A DNA stretch of 64,000 nt from Microbacterium rhizomatis (GCF_008710745.1 NZ_VYSA01000001.1:1302001-1366000), one strand, 5' to 3'; positions 10,803 to 20,143 are shown, counted from the stretch's first letter. Program-made: numbers and translations. The notes: generated by a model from the sequence alone, not told the origin.

Positions 10803-12559
10803 TTCGCACCTCCGACGCGGGTGGCCGCAGCATCCCGCGGGATCTCGATCGGCTGTGTGAGTCCGAGCGCTTCGATTCCTGCGGCCCCGTCGTCGCCGGG
10901 GTCGACCGGGATCGGCGAGGCACCCCAGACCCGGGTCGCTGTGCGGGGCAGGGTGAGCACGAAGTGGGTGCCGCGCCCGAGCTCCGACCAGACGGCGAGC
11001 TCGCCGCCGTGCAGGCGCGCGTCGCCCAGAGCGATCGACAGGCCCAGGCCGGTGCCCCCGATCGTGCGCTTCCGGGACGGATCGGCGCGCCAGAACCTGT
11101 CGAAGACGCGGTCGACGTCGTCCGCCTTCATTCCGAGGCCGAAATCCCGCACGCCGATCGCGACAGCCTGCTGGTCGCTGTCGACCGTCACGACGATCGG
11201 GCGGCCCTCGCCGTGCTCGATCGCGTTGCCCAGGAGGTTTCGGACCACGCGTCGCACGCGCCTCGGATCCATCTCGACGGGGGAATACCCGCCCGGAGCG
11301 ACGAGCCGGACGTCGGTGCCGTGCTGATCGGCCAGCTGCTGCATCGACTCGATCACGTCCTCAGCGAGGTGGGCGAGGCTCGTGGGCTCGAGTTCGAGCT
11401 GCACCGACCCGGCGTCGTATCGGCTGATCTCGAGCAGATCGGTCAGCAGCGTCTCGAATCGCTGCACCTGCGCGTTCAGGAGTTCGGCGGCACGAGCGGT
11501 CGCGGGATCGAAATCCTCCCGCCGATCGTTGAGCATGTCGGCGGCCAGCCGGATCGTCGTGAGCGGGGTGCGCAGCTCGTGCGAGACATCCGAGACGAAG
11601 CGCTGCTGCACGAGCGAGAGGTCGGCGAGCTCTTTGATCTGAGACTGGATGCTGTCGGCCATCGCGTTGAACGAGCGCCCGAGCGTCGCGAGCTCGTCTT
11701 CGCCGCGCACCGGCAGGCGCACCCCGAGCTCGCCCGCCGCAAGCTGTGCGCTGGTGTCGGCGGCTTCGCCGATCGGGATCGTCACCGATCGGAGCACGAA
11801 CCACGAGATGGCCCCGATGAGCAGGATGAGACCGATCCCGACGACCCAGAGCGTCCCCTGGATGAACCCGAGCGTCTGCGAGGCGCTCCCGAGGTCATAC
11901 GCGAGATACAGCTCGTAGGCTCCGACGTCGGGGACGATGAGCTGTTGGCCGACGATGATTCCGGGGAGCACGCCGTTCTCGGTCGGGAGTGCGACCGACT
12001 GCCACCACTGATTCTGGGGGCTCGCCTGAACCGACGAGCGCAGGCTCTCGCTGATCAGGTTCTGGTCGCTGAGCACCCCCGAGCTGAAATCCTGAGGGGC
12101 GAGGGCTGAGGGAGTGCGGTCGATGCGGCGCACCGTGATCGAATCGCTCGAGGACTGCTGGGCGAGGTTGTTCTGGACGCTCGTCATCAGGTTCTGGATC
12201 TGCACGACGTCGCCTTGCACGACAGATGAATCCAGCGTGCCCTGCGCGGCGGTCGTGGCGCGACGCGCGTCGGTCTGCACCTGCAGCAGCCGGGACTGGA
12301 ACAGGTCGTTCTGGATGGCCAAGGCCATCCAGATGCACGCGATGAGAATCGCGAGGGCGGTGAGCACCACCGTGACCAGGATCGTGCGGAAGCGAAGAGA
12401 GCGCTTCCAGAGCGCGGCGAGGTTGCCGGGCCACGCGCGCCACTCACGCCACCCGGTCAGCGGAGGGGGGCCGGCCGTGACCGCGATGCCCGACGTCGAT
12501 GTCGACGGGCGCGCGATGCTCGGTCCGGGCACGATCGCCTCAGACGACCGTGCCGGCAC
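10799..12559 (-). CDS. mtrB: Sensor histidine kinase MtrB
   Basis: MtrB senses septal or envelope state and phosphorylates MtrA. The 586-residue protein has a cytoplasmic N-terminal tail, TM1 (~58-82), an extracytoplasmic sensor segment (~83-230), TM2 (~232-256), HAMP, HisKA with FVSDVSHELRTPL (H327), and HATPase_c with NLLGNAIEHGEG, DFGLGM and GGTGLGLSIA. It starts with GTG inside the last 20 bases of mtrA and ends overlapping the lpqB ATG. The C-terminus continues ~50 residues beyond the catalytic domain with an unconserved tail. Confidence 0.96.
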   Translation of the reverse strand: MPARSSEAIVPGPSIARPSTSTSGIAVTAGPPPLTGWREWRAWPGNLAALWKRSLRFRTILVTVVLTALAILIACIWMALAIQNDLFQSRLLQVQTDARRATTAAQGTLDSSVVQGDVVQIQNLMTSVQNNLAQQSSSDSITVRRIDRTPSALAPQDFSSGVLSDQNLISESLRSSVQASPQNQWWQSVALPTENGVLPGIIVGQQLIVPDVGAYELYLAYDLGSASQTLGFIQGTLWVVGIGLILLIGAISWFVLRSVTIPIGEAADTSAQLAAGELGVRLPVRGEDELATLGRSFNAMADSIQSQIKELADLSLVQQRFVSDVSHELRTPLTTIRLAADMLNDRREDFDPATARAAELLNAQVQRFETLLTDLLEISRYDAGSVQLELEPTSLAHLAEDVIESMQQLADQHGTDVRLVAPGGYSPVEMDPRRVRRVVRNLLGNAIEHGEGRPIVVTVDSDQQAVAIGVRDFGLGMKADDVDRVFDRFWRADPSRKRTIGGTGLGLSIALGDARLHGGELAVWSELGRGTHFVLTLPRTATRVWGASPIPVDPGDDGAAGIEALGLTQPIEIPRDAAATRVGGAK

Positions 12560-13220
12560 GGTAGCCGACGCCGCGCACCGTCGTGACGATCGTCGGGTTG
12601 TCGGGGTCGCGCTCGACCTTGGCGCGCAGACGCTGCACGTGCACGTTCACCAGGCGCGTGTCGGCCTTGTAGTGATAGCCCCACACCTGCTCCAGCAGCA
12701 TCTCGCGAGAGAACACCTGCTGGGGCTTGGATGCCAGGGCCACCAGCAGCTCGAACTCGAGCGGCGTGAGGGCGATCGCGCCGTCACCACGTCTCACCTC
12801 GTGCGCCGCCACATCGACCGTGAGATCGCCGATGCGCAGCACCTCCGCGACCGACTGCGCGGCGGGGCGCAGGCGCGTGCGGATGCGGGCCACGAGCTCC
12901 TTCGGGTTGAAGGGCTTGACGATGTAGTCGTCCGCCCCGACCTCGAGCCCCTTCACCACGTCCGCTGTGTCGGTTCGTGCCGTCAGCATGATGATCGGGA
13001 TGCCGGACTCCGACCGGATGCGCGTGCAGATCTCGATCCCGTCCATCCCGGGGAGCATGAGGTCGAGCAGGATCAGGTCGGGCCGCTCCTCACGCCACAC
13101 CTCGACGGCTCGGGATCCGTCGGCGCAGAACGCGGTGTCGAAACCCTCCGTGCGCAGCACGATGCCGATCATCTCTGCCAGGGCGGTGTCGTCGTCGACC
13201 ACCAGGATTCGTGAAGTCAT
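12540..13220 (-). CDS. mtrA: OmpR-family response regulator MtrA
   Basis: MtrA is an essential actinobacterial DNA-binding regulator of cell-cycle and wall genes. The 226 residues comprise a receiver domain with acidic triad D9-D11, phospho-acceptor D53 and K102 (YIVKPFN), then a winged helix (~130-225; LTPLEFELLVALA, TRLVNVHVQRLRAKVE, VRGVGYR). ATG at 13218-13220 is chosen because the receiver fold starts at once. AAGGAA lies ten bases upstream. It heads the mtrA-mtrB-lpqB operon and is divergent from the membrane protein at 13451. Confidence 0.97.
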   Translation of the reverse strand: MTSRILVVDDDTALAEMIGIVLRTEGFDTAFCADGSRAVEVWREERPDLILLDLMLPGMDGIEICTRIRSESGIPIIMLTARTDTADVVKGLEVGADDYIVKPFNPKELVARIRTRLRPAAQSVAEVLRIGDLTVDVAAHEVRRGDGAIALTPLEFELLVALASKPQQVFSREMLLEQVWGYHYKADTRLVNVHVQRLRAKVERDPDNPTIVTTVRGVGYRAGTVV

Positions 13221-13307
13221 AGACAGCGGGTTCCTTCTTGCCGGGTGAGGCATGTGCGGCGGACCGGGGTGCGCGACGGTGCGCGCGCCTTCCCCTGCCG
13301 CTCTCAC

Positions 13308-13316
13308 AGAGTAATA
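13308..13316 (-). promoter_or_regulatory. Candidate -10 region for mtrA-mtrB-lpqB
   Basis: On the minus strand the stretch CTATTACTCT offers TATTAC and TACTCT, the only AT-rich hexamers in this GC-rich gap. They would give an untranslated leader of about 80 bases. Which register is used cannot be decided by eye. Confidence 0.35.
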
Positions 13317-13450
13317 GAAGGTGGCTGGGGAGACCCCGAGCGTGCGCGAGACCGTATGACACGATAGGACGAGGCCGGCATCGCGCGCCGAGTCCACGAC
13401 GGAGAAAGTCCCCTGTAGAGAAGGTGGTTCCGACAGGTGGTTGAGCACAC

Positions 13451-14857
13451 GTGACCGCGTACCCGGCCTGGACGCCGGCATCGCGACCAGGCATCGTCCC
13501 GCTTCATCCACTCTCGTTCGGCACGATCCTGGGCCGCTCGTTCGCCGCCCTCCGGCAGAATCCGCGCGTGCTCCTCGGGTTCGCGCTGTGCGTGCAGACC
13601 GGCGCCTATCTTCTCGTCCTCGTGGGGGTCGGCCTCGTCGCGTGGGGGTCGTTCATCCGCCTCGACACCGTGCGCCCCGGCAGTGATGACTTCGAGGCGA
13701 TCATGACCGGGTCGATAGCCCTCACCCTGATCACCGGGCTCGTGCTCGGGCTCGCCGCCGGCGCTCTCGGCGTGATCGTGCAGGGCATCGTCGTCAGCGA
13801 GGTGGCGCATGCGGTCGTGGCCGAGAAGCTCTCGCTGCGGATGCTGTGGCAACGGGTCCGCCCGGTCGTGTGGCGCCTGATCGGCTACGCGTTCCTCGTC
13901 GTCCTGGCCACGCTCGTGCTGATCGCCGCCGTGGCGGCCGCGCTCGTGGGGATCGGGTTCGTCGCTCCTCCCGCGGCCATCGCACTCGGCGTCCTGGCGG
14001 TGCTCGCCGCGATCCCTCTCACGCTCTGGCTCTCGACGAAGCTGCTGCTCGTGCCTGCGACGATCATCCTGGAGCATGCGAGCATCCGCACCGCGATCGT
14101 TCGATCGTGGACCCTCATCCGGGGCCGCTTCTGGGCGGCGCTCGGGGTCATCGTGCTGATCTCGCTCGTCTTCGGCGCGGTGGCGCAGGTCGTCAGCATC
14201 CCGTTCTCGTTTCTGTCCACGGGCCTGAGCACCGTGATCGCTCCGACGGGGGCGAGCGATCCGAATGCGATCATCACCCTCATCGTGGGCTCGGTCCTCA
14301 CGCAGGTCGTCACTCTGCTGGTGCAGTCCGTCGCCGTGATCGTCCAGGCGACGGCGACAGCACTCATCTACGTCGACTGCCGCATGCGCAGGGAGGGTCT
14401 CGACCTCGACCTCCTGGCCTATGTGGAGCGGCGGGACGCCGGGGCGACAGCTCTCGCCGACCCCTACGCCGAGAACATCGGCCGGGTGATCGCGCCCCGT
14501 CAGACCGCACCCGTGTTCGGAGCACCTGCGGGGTACCCGGGCTATCCGCCGGCGCCGTATGCACCGCAGGCGTACGCTCCGCCATACGCCCAGGCTCCGC
14601 AATACGCGCCGCCGCCCCCGTACGCGCCGCCGCCCCCGTATGCGGCGCCGCCCGCCGACGCACCTCCCGCCTACGCGCCCCCCGCCGACGCGCCGCCCGC
14701 CGACGCGCCGCCGGCAGTCGCCGAGCCGACCGGCCCTGCCCCCGTCGAGGCACCCCGGCCCCCGGACCCGACCCGCCCTCCGGACCCGACTCGATGGGCC
14801 GCCCCCGGCCAGACGACCGGGAATCCCGACGCCGACCCCGAGTCGCCGTGGTCGTAG
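13451..14857 (+). CDS. Polytopic membrane protein (GDPD membrane-domain/YciC-like) with Pro-rich cytoplasmic tail
   Basis: The 468-residue protein has six to eight hydrophobic helices between ~25 and ~325, with the AFVAPPAA- and TKLLLVPATIILE-type helices of the glycerophosphodiester phosphodiesterase membrane-domain family. That family lacks a catalytic core and has no defined role. Residues ~360-468 are low-complexity Pro/Ala/Tyr repeats (YAPPPPYAPPPP, ADAPPADAPP). GTG at 13451 is used; ACAGGTGG lies ten bases upstream. It begins a five-gene co-directional run into DUF4129, DUF4350, MoxR and DUF58. The tail could bind a partner, but this is a guess. Confidence 0.82.
   Translation: MTAYPAWTPASRPGIVPLHPLSFGTILGRSFAALRQNPRVLLGFALCVQTGAYLLVLVGVGLVAWGSFIRLDTVRPGSDDFEAIMTGSIALTLITGLVLGLAAGALGVIVQGIVVSEVAHAVVAEKLSLRMLWQRVRPVVWRLIGYAFLVVLATLVLIAAVAAALVGIGFVAPPAAIALGVLAVLAAIPLTLWLSTKLLLVPATIILEHASIRTAIVRSWTLIRGRFWAALGVIVLISLVFGAVAQVVSIPFSFLSTGLSTVIAPTGASDPNAIITLIVGSVLTQVVTLLVQSVAVIVQATATALIYVDCRMRREGLDLDLLAYVERRDAGATALADPYAENIGRVIAPRQTAPVFGAPAGYPGYPPAPYAPQAYAPPYAQAPQYAPPPPYAPPPPYAAPPADAPPAYAPPADAPPADAPPAVAEPTGPAPVEAPRPPDPTRPPDPTRWAAPGQTTGNPDADPESPWS
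14534..14716 (+). repeat. In-frame Pro/Ala/Tyr-coding tandem repeats
   Basis: Short GC-rich repeats encode YAPPP-, APPAD- and DAPPA-type units at the C-terminus of the preceding membrane protein. The array keeps frame, so it is a coding low-complexity tail and not a CRISPR or intergenic repeat. It is a likely place for copy-number variation. Confidence 0.7.
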
Positions 14858-14862
14858 GGCGG

Positions 14863-15543
14863 ATGCTTTCGGGCGGCGATGGCGCGTGGGCCGGCACGGA
14901 CGCGCCCCCGTTGACGCCCGACGCCGACGAAGCGCGGCGCTGGGCCGAGCGTGAACTCTCGGATCGGGCCTACGAGATCGCACAGCCCACCCCGTTCGAT
15001 CGGGCAGCCCGCGCGATCGGCGACTTCTTCGCGGGCCTGTTCGACGGGCAGGTGTCCGGCGGGTGGGGCTCGGCGCTCGCCGTCATCGCCGTGATCGTCG
15101 TCGTCGTGCTGATCATCGTCGCCTTCGCGATCTGGGGCCGCCCCCGGCTCACCCGCCGCTCGCACCGTGCCGCCGCCACGCTCTTCGGCGAAGCCGAAGG
15201 GCGCAGCGCCGCCGAGCTGCGCCGCGACGCGGCATCCCACGCCGGTCGCGGGGAATGGGACGCAGCCGTCGTGCTGAGGTTCCGGGCGCTCGCCCGAGGT
15301 CTTGACGAGCGCGGGATCGTCGATGCGCCCCCGGGAGCCACGGTGCACTCGTTCGCCCGCGCGGCCGGGAGGCGCTTCCCCGGCTCGATCGATGACTTGG
15401 ATGCCGCCGCCGCCGCTTTCGACGACGTGCGTTACCTGCGTCGCCCCGGCACGTCGGACCTCTATCGCCGTGTCGTCGACACAGATGACGCGGTGTCGGC
15501 GCAGCGCCCGACGCAGGACGCCCGCGAGGCGGTGACGCGATGA
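14863..15543 (+). CDS. DUF4129 domain membrane protein
   Basis: The 226-residue protein has a short extracytoplasmic or leader part (~1-60), one TM helix (ALAVIAVIVVVVLIIVAFAIW, ~71-91) and a cytoplasmic DUF4129 domain (~110-215; ELRRDAASHAGRGEWDAAVV, RFRALARGLDERGIV). DUF4129 proteins regularly accompany MoxR and DUF58 genes. ATG 14863 lies five bases after the previous stop; an in-frame GTG at 14848 overlapping that stop is an alternative. Its end overlaps the DUF4350 ATG by four bases. The biochemical role is unknown. Confidence 0.85.
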   Translation: MLSGGDGAWAGTDAPPLTPDADEARRWAERELSDRAYEIAQPTPFDRAARAIGDFFAGLFDGQVSGGWGSALAVIAVIVVVVLIIVAFAIWGRPRLTRRSHRAAATLFGEAEGRSAAELRRDAASHAGRGEWDAAVVLRFRALARGLDERGIVDAPPGATVHSFARAAGRRFPGSIDDLDAAAAAFDDVRYLRRPGTSDLYRRVVDTDDAVSAQRPTQDAREAVTR

Positions 15544-16736
15544 CCCGGGTCGAACCGACCGCCGTCCTGGCGCGGTCGCAGCCGCCCGATGGCGAGCCAC
15601 CGCGTCGCCGCCGCGCGGCTGGGTGGGTGGCGATCGTCGTCGCACTCGTCGTCGTGGGAATCGCCGGCACGGTCCTGTCGGGCGTCGGCCGGTGGTCCGA
15701 ACGCGACGCGCTGGACCCCGACTCCGCCGGCCCGCAGGGCACCCGGGCGCTCGCGCAGATCCTGCGCCAGCACGGGATCGAGGTCACCGTCGCGCGCTCG
15801 AGAGACGGGGCGCTGGCCGCGCTGGCCGGCCGCGACGCGACGCTCGTCCTCGCCGACAGCCCGCTGCTGAGCGACGACAGGCTTCGCGAAGTCGCGGATG
15901 CCGCGACCGACGTCGTGCTCATCGATCCGCGTGCACGCGGGCTGCGCGTGCTGCTGCCGGGGTCGTATCCGGACGGAGTCGCCCCCGGCACTCCCGTCGC
16001 TCCCTCGTGCGCCCTGGAGACGGCGCGACGCGCAGGACCCGTCACCCCGGGCGTGGTCTTCGGCCCCGCCGAGGTCGTCACCGCCTGCTACCCGGTCGAC
16101 GGTTCCTTCGGGCTCCTCACGGATGAATCCGCCGGTGTGACGGCGATCGACGGGCGCGCGCTCTTCACGAACGAGCACCTGGCCGATGCGGGCAACGCGG
16201 CGCTCGGCATCGGGCTTCTGGGTGCGCACCCCACCGTCGTCTGGTACGTCCCCGCCGTCGAGGACGCCGATGGAGCGGCAGCGACGCAGACCCTCGGCGA
16301 TCTGACACCCCCGTGGGTGAGCCCCGTCGTGGTGCTGCTCCTGGCGGCGGCCGTGGCCGCGGCGATCTGGCGCGGGCGCCGGTTCGGCCCGCTCGTCCTC
16401 GAGCGACTCCCCGTCACGGTGCGCGCCTCGGAGACGACCGAGGGTCGCGCGCGGTTGTACGCCCGCGCGCGCGACTCCGTTCACGCGGCCGACCAGGTGC
16501 GCATCGGCGCCGCCGGTCGCCTCGCCCGGATGCTGGGACTCGGCCCAGCCGCTTCAGCGGCAGAGATCGCCGACGCCGCTGCCGCTCGGCTGAACGCCTC
16601 GCCCACGCTGGTGCGGGGCATCCTGATCGACGAACTTCCCGCCACCGATGCCGAGCTGGTCGCGCTCAGCGACCGCCTGCGCGATCTCGAGGCGGCGGTG
16701 CGAAATGCCGTACGCCCGGAAAGGAACCGACCATGA
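15540..16736 (+). CDS. DUF4350 domain membrane protein
   Basis: The 398 residues hold TM1 (~28-47), an extracytoplasmic DUF4350 domain (~60-250; GTRALAQILRQHGIEVTVA, LVLADSPLLSDDRLR) resembling a Rossmann-like/GATase-like fold, TM2 (~262-281), and a cytoplasmic helical tail. Two cysteines (C159 and C185 region) may pair outside. It overlaps DUF4129 upstream and moxR downstream, both by ATGA. It is a standard part of the MoxR/DUF58 cluster, which probably folds or assembles a membrane or envelope complex; the substrate is unknown. Confidence 0.87.
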   Translation: MTRVEPTAVLARSQPPDGEPPRRRRAAGWVAIVVALVVVGIAGTVLSGVGRWSERDALDPDSAGPQGTRALAQILRQHGIEVTVARSRDGALAALAGRDATLVLADSPLLSDDRLREVADAATDVVLIDPRARGLRVLLPGSYPDGVAPGTPVAPSCALETARRAGPVTPGVVFGPAEVVTACYPVDGSFGLLTDESAGVTAIDGRALFTNEHLADAGNAALGIGLLGAHPTVVWYVPAVEDADGAAATQTLGDLTPPWVSPVVVLLLAAAVAAAIWRGRRFGPLVLERLPVTVRASETTEGRARLYARARDSVHAADQVRIGAAGRLARMLGLGPAASAAEIADAAAARLNASPTLVRGILIDELPATDAELVALSDRLRDLEAAVRNAVRPERNRP

Positions 16737-17728
16737 CCGACACCCCCGTGAGTGCCATCGCCGACACGGCACACGAGGATGCCGCCCTGCGCGAGTCGAT
16801 GAACCGAGTGCGGATCGAGGTCGGCAAAGCCGTCGTCGGCCAGGACGGCGCGATCACCGGACTGCTCATCGCCCTGCTCTCGCGCGGTCATGTGCTGCTG
16901 GAGGGCGTGCCCGGCGTCGCGAAGACCCTCCTGGTCCGGTCGTTCAGCCGCGCGCTCGGGCTCGACACGAAGCGGATCCAGTTCACGCCCGATCTCATGC
17001 CGGGCGACGTGTCTGGCTCGCTCGTGTACGACGCACGGACGGGAGAGTTCGAGTTCCGTGAGGGCCCGGTCTTCACGAACATCGTGCTGGCCGACGAGAT
17101 CAACAGGACCCCGCCCAAGACCCAGGCGGCGCTGCTGGAGGCCATGGAGGAGCACCAGGTCTCGACCGACGGAGTGAGCAGGCGCCTTCCCGAGCCGTTC
17201 CTCGTCGCCGCGACGCAGAACCCGATCGAGCACGAGGGCACGTATTCGCTCCCGGAGGCGCAGCTTGACCGGTTCCTCCTCAAGCTCGTGATCGACATGC
17301 CCTCGCGCGACGCCGAGTTCGCGGTGCTGCGACGGCACGCCTCGGGGTTCGACCCGCAGGACCTCACGGCGGCGGGGCTCGAGCCTGTCGTGAATGCCGA
17401 CGGGATCCGCGCGGCGCAGCGGGCCGCGGCATCCGTCGCCGTCGCCGACGATGTGCTCGCGTACGTCGTCGACCTCGCCCGCGCGACCCGGCAGAGCCCG
17501 TCGGTGCAGCTCGGGGTGAGCCCCCGCGCCTCCACGGCCCTGCTCGCCGCGGCGAAGGCCTGGGCGTGGCTGGGCGGCTACCCCGCCATCACGCCCGACC
17601 ACGTGCAGACGATGCTCGTACCCGCCTGGCGGCACCGCATCCGGCTTCGGCCCGACGCCGAGCTCGAGGGCGTCTCGATCGACGCCGTGCTCGGCTCTGT
17701 GCTGCAGCAGACCCGCGTACCCATCTAG
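16733..17728 (+). CDS. MoxR-family AAA+ ATPase
   Basis: MoxR ATPases act as chaperones that assemble or insert cofactors into partner complexes, usually with DUF58/VWA proteins. The 331-residue protein has Walker A GVPGVAKT (58-65), Walker B/DEINR (121-125), sensor 1 ATQNPIEHEGTY and a C-terminal lid with sensor-2 GVSPRAS. The ATG overlaps the DUF4350 stop and follows GGAAAGGAA. It ends five bases before the DUF58 start. Confidence 0.95.
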   Translation: MTDTPVSAIADTAHEDAALRESMNRVRIEVGKAVVGQDGAITGLLIALLSRGHVLLEGVPGVAKTLLVRSFSRALGLDTKRIQFTPDLMPGDVSGSLVYDARTGEFEFREGPVFTNIVLADEINRTPPKTQAALLEAMEEHQVSTDGVSRRLPEPFLVAATQNPIEHEGTYSLPEAQLDRFLLKLVIDMPSRDAEFAVLRRHASGFDPQDLTAAGLEPVVNADGIRAAQRAAASVAVADDVLAYVVDLARATRQSPSVQLGVSPRASTALLAAAKAWAWLGGYPAITPDHVQTMLVPAWRHRIRLRPDAELEGVSIDAVLGSVLQQTRVPI

Positions 17729-17733
17729 TCGGC

Positions 17734-19041
17734 ATGTATCTCACCGGAAGGCTGCCCGTACTCGTCGCCCTGGGCGTCGTGCCCGTGATCCTGCTCTCGG
17801 TCGCGGGCGTGGATGCGTGGCTCGCCGCGCTCGGCTGGCTCGTGGTCTGCACCCTGGTCGCGGGAGCGGATGCCGTGGCCGCCGCCGATCCGCGCTCCGT
17901 CGAGATCGAGCGGGCGCTCCCCCGCCGGGTTCGGCTCGGCGAGCCCGTGAAGGCGACCCTGTCGGTGCGCAACGTCGGAACCAGGCGCCTCCACGGCCAG
18001 GCGCGCGACGCGTGGCAGCCGACCGCCGGTGCACCCGGCGACCGGCTCGCGCTCGACATCCCCGCAGGCGAGCGACGCAGGGTCGACGTGCCGCTCCTCC
18101 CCCGACGGCGTGGAGAACTGCGGAGCGCTTTCGTCGTCGTGCGCAGCGCCGGTCCGCTGCGACTCGCCGGGCGGCAGGCGCGGCTCGACGTGCCCGGTGC
18201 GATCCGCGTGCTTCCCCCGTTCACATCGAGGCGGCACCTCCCCTCCCGCCTTGCGCGCCTGCGCGAGCTCGACGGGAACACGAGCGTGCAGGTGCGCGGT
18301 CAAGGCACCGAGTTCGACAGCCTGCGCGAGTACGTGCGCGGCGACGATGTGCGCTCGATCGACTGGCGCGCGACGGCGCGCGCGGGCAGCACGATGCTGC
18401 GCACCTGGCGCCCCGAGCGCGACAGGCATGTCGTGATCGTGATCGACACAGGCCGGACCTCCGCCGCGCGCGTGGGCGACGGCATCCGACTGGATGCGGC
18501 GATGGAAGCAGCCCTGCTGCTCGCCGCTCTCGCGACCCGCGCCGGCGACCACGTGCATCTCGTGATGTTCGACCGAGTCGTGCGCGCGCGGGTGACGGGG
18601 ATCGACGGCGCGGCACTCCTCCCGGCGCTCGTCGATGCGATGGCTCCGGTGGAGGCCCAGCTCATCGACACCGACTGGGATGCCGCCTTCGCCCAGGTGC
18701 GCGCCCTCTCGTCCCGCCCCGCGCTGGTCGTGGTCCTCACGGCACAGGATGCACCCGAGGCCGCGCGCGGACTGCTCGGATCGCTTCCGGCGCTGACCCG
18801 GCGGGCGCATGTGCTCGTGGGCGCGGCGACCGACGATCTGCGCTCAGACCTTCCACCCGCCCACGCGACCGCCGACGACGTCTATCGGGCGGCGGCCCAG
18901 GAGCGCGCGATCCGCGACGCCGAGCGGGTCGCCTCGGCGATCCGCCGGGCGGGTGGCGAGGCTCTCACCGACACCCCTGAGGTGTTGCCTCCGCGCATCG
19001 CCGATCGCTACCTGGCACTCAAGGCCGCAGGACGACTGTGA
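17734..19041 (+). CDS. DUF58 (vWA-like) protein
   Basis: The 435-residue protein has two N-terminal helices (~7-47), a beta-rich middle (~55-165) and the DUF58 motif region GTEFDSLREYVRGDDVRSID (~190-209) leading into a von Willebrand A-like domain (VVIVIDTGRTS, ~231-241). DUF58 proteins partner MoxR ATPases, the vWA domain probably binding the client through a metal site. The DxSxS MIDAS signature is replaced by DTGRTS. ATG 17734 directly follows the moxR stop. It is the last gene of the cluster. Confidence 0.9.
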   Translation: MYLTGRLPVLVALGVVPVILLSVAGVDAWLAALGWLVVCTLVAGADAVAAADPRSVEIERALPRRVRLGEPVKATLSVRNVGTRRLHGQARDAWQPTAGAPGDRLALDIPAGERRRVDVPLLPRRRGELRSAFVVVRSAGPLRLAGRQARLDVPGAIRVLPPFTSRRHLPSRLARLRELDGNTSVQVRGQGTEFDSLREYVRGDDVRSIDWRATARAGSTMLRTWRPERDRHVVIVIDTGRTSAARVGDGIRLDAAMEAALLLAALATRAGDHVHLVMFDRVVRARVTGIDGAALLPALVDAMAPVEAQLIDTDWDAAFAQVRALSSRPALVVVLTAQDAPEAARGLLGSLPALTRRAHVLVGAATDDLRSDLPPAHATADDVYRAAAQERAIRDAERVASAIRRAGGEALTDTPEVLPPRIADRYLALKAAGRL

Positions 19042-19151
19042 ACGAGGATGTCGATGCCCGGTGCGGGTCCCTGAGAATCGGCTGAAAGTGCTCTATGCTC
19101 CCGATTGGGCGCCGCCGCGCCCGCTCGATTCCACTGCGAAGGAGATCCGCG

Positions 19152-19949
19152 ATGAGCGATCCTCGTCCTGACGAACCCATCAAGCCCACCGCTCTCGACC
19201 ACACTCCCGTCGCGCCTTCGACCGCAGCGACACTCGTCGCCGAAGCCTTCGGCACGTTCCTGCTCGTGCTCGGCGTCATCAGCACCGCCCTCTTCGCGGC
19301 CGACTTCGGTCTCGGCGGAAACGGCACTCCGCTCGGCGTCGGTTTCACGGGTGTGTCCCTGGCCGTCGGCATCACGGTGATCGCCGGGGCCTACGCGTTC
19401 GGCCCGATCTCGGGCGGCCACTTCAACCCCGCCGTCACGTTCGGCCTTGCTGCGGCGGGGCGCTTCCCCTGGAGCGGCGTGCTGGGCTACATCATCGCTC
19501 AGATCGTCGGCGGTCTCGTGGCTACGACGCTCATCGTCCTGATCGGCCTCTTCGGTCCCGACGGCTGGCTGGCCAAGGCCCAGGACGGCGGCTTCGCGAG
19601 CAACGGCTTCGGCGAGGCATCCCCTGGTGGCTTCGGAATCGGGGCGGCGATCATCGTCGAGGTGCTCTTCACCGCGATCTTCGTGATCGTGATCCTCGGC
19701 GTGACCCACTCCACGCGCGGCACGACCTTCGCCGGCCTCGTCATCGGTCTCACGCTGACTCTGATCCACCTCGCGATCATCCCGATCGACAACGCGTCGG
19801 TGAACCCGGCCCGCTCGATCGCGACGGCCGTCTACGGCGGGGGGACATCCCTCGCCCAGCTGTGGGTGTTCATCGTGTTCCCGATCATCGGCGCCCTGAT
19901 CGCCGGCTTCGCCTACAAGGCGCTGTTCGACGGCACGAAGAAGGCCTGA
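19152..19949 (+). CDS. aqpZ: Aquaporin (MIP family, AqpZ-like)
   Basis: The 265-residue channel has six TM helices and both half-helix NPA boxes: HFNPAVTFG (NPA 92-94) and NASVNPARSIA (NPA 218-220). The selectivity-filter arginine follows the second NPA, as in water-selective aquaporins. A ~35-residue Gly-rich extracytoplasmic loop lies between ~135 and 165. The ATG follows AAGGAG at seven bases. It is monocistronic and ends at a strong hairpin. Water transport and osmotic adjustment are the likely role; small neutral solutes cannot be excluded. Confidence 0.93.
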   Translation: MSDPRPDEPIKPTALDHTPVAPSTAATLVAEAFGTFLLVLGVISTALFAADFGLGGNGTPLGVGFTGVSLAVGITVIAGAYAFGPISGGHFNPAVTFGLAAAGRFPWSGVLGYIIAQIVGGLVATTLIVLIGLFGPDGWLAKAQDGGFASNGFGEASPGGFGIGAAIIVEVLFTAIFVIVILGVTHSTRGTTFAGLVIGLTLTLIHLAIIPIDNASVNPARSIATAVYGGGTSLAQLWVFIVFPIIGALIAGFAYKALFDGTKKA

Positions 19950-19966
19950 CGGAGCATCCCCGTCAC

Positions 19967-20000
19967 GAAAGGACCGGTCGCTTACGCGGCCGGTCCTTTC
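19967..20000 (+). terminator. Hairpin terminator after the aquaporin gene
   Basis: A 15-bp stem with one G-U pair (GAAAGGACCGGTCGC / GCGGCCGGTCCTTTC) closes a TTAC tetraloop, 17 bases after the stop codon. It is the clearest intrinsic-type terminator in the window, although only a weak pyrimidine run (TCTGTCCCCC) follows, as is usual in high-GC actinobacteria. Confidence 0.85.
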
Positions 20001-20143
20001 TCTGTCCCCCGCCCGTCTCTCCATGCCTTCGCCGAACCAGGCCCTGCCGCCGCCCACCCCTCAACTGCCCGGCAGAGGGGGTGGCTCGCCGGAGGGGGTG
20101 GGGTGGCGCGAAGGGACGGATGCCGGGGCCCCCTCCGACCCGG

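Noticed and set aside
14534..14716. Tandem repeats considered as a CRISPR array
   Set aside because: Units are short, keep the reading frame and encode a Pro/Ala/Tyr tail. No spacers or cas genes exist in the window.
20001..20143. Small gene in the gap after the aquaporin terminator
   Set aside because: Only GC-rich frames without start context are present. Imperfect CCACCCC/GGGGTGG stretches may form a weak terminator for the SpoIIM-like gene, but pairing is too poor to call.
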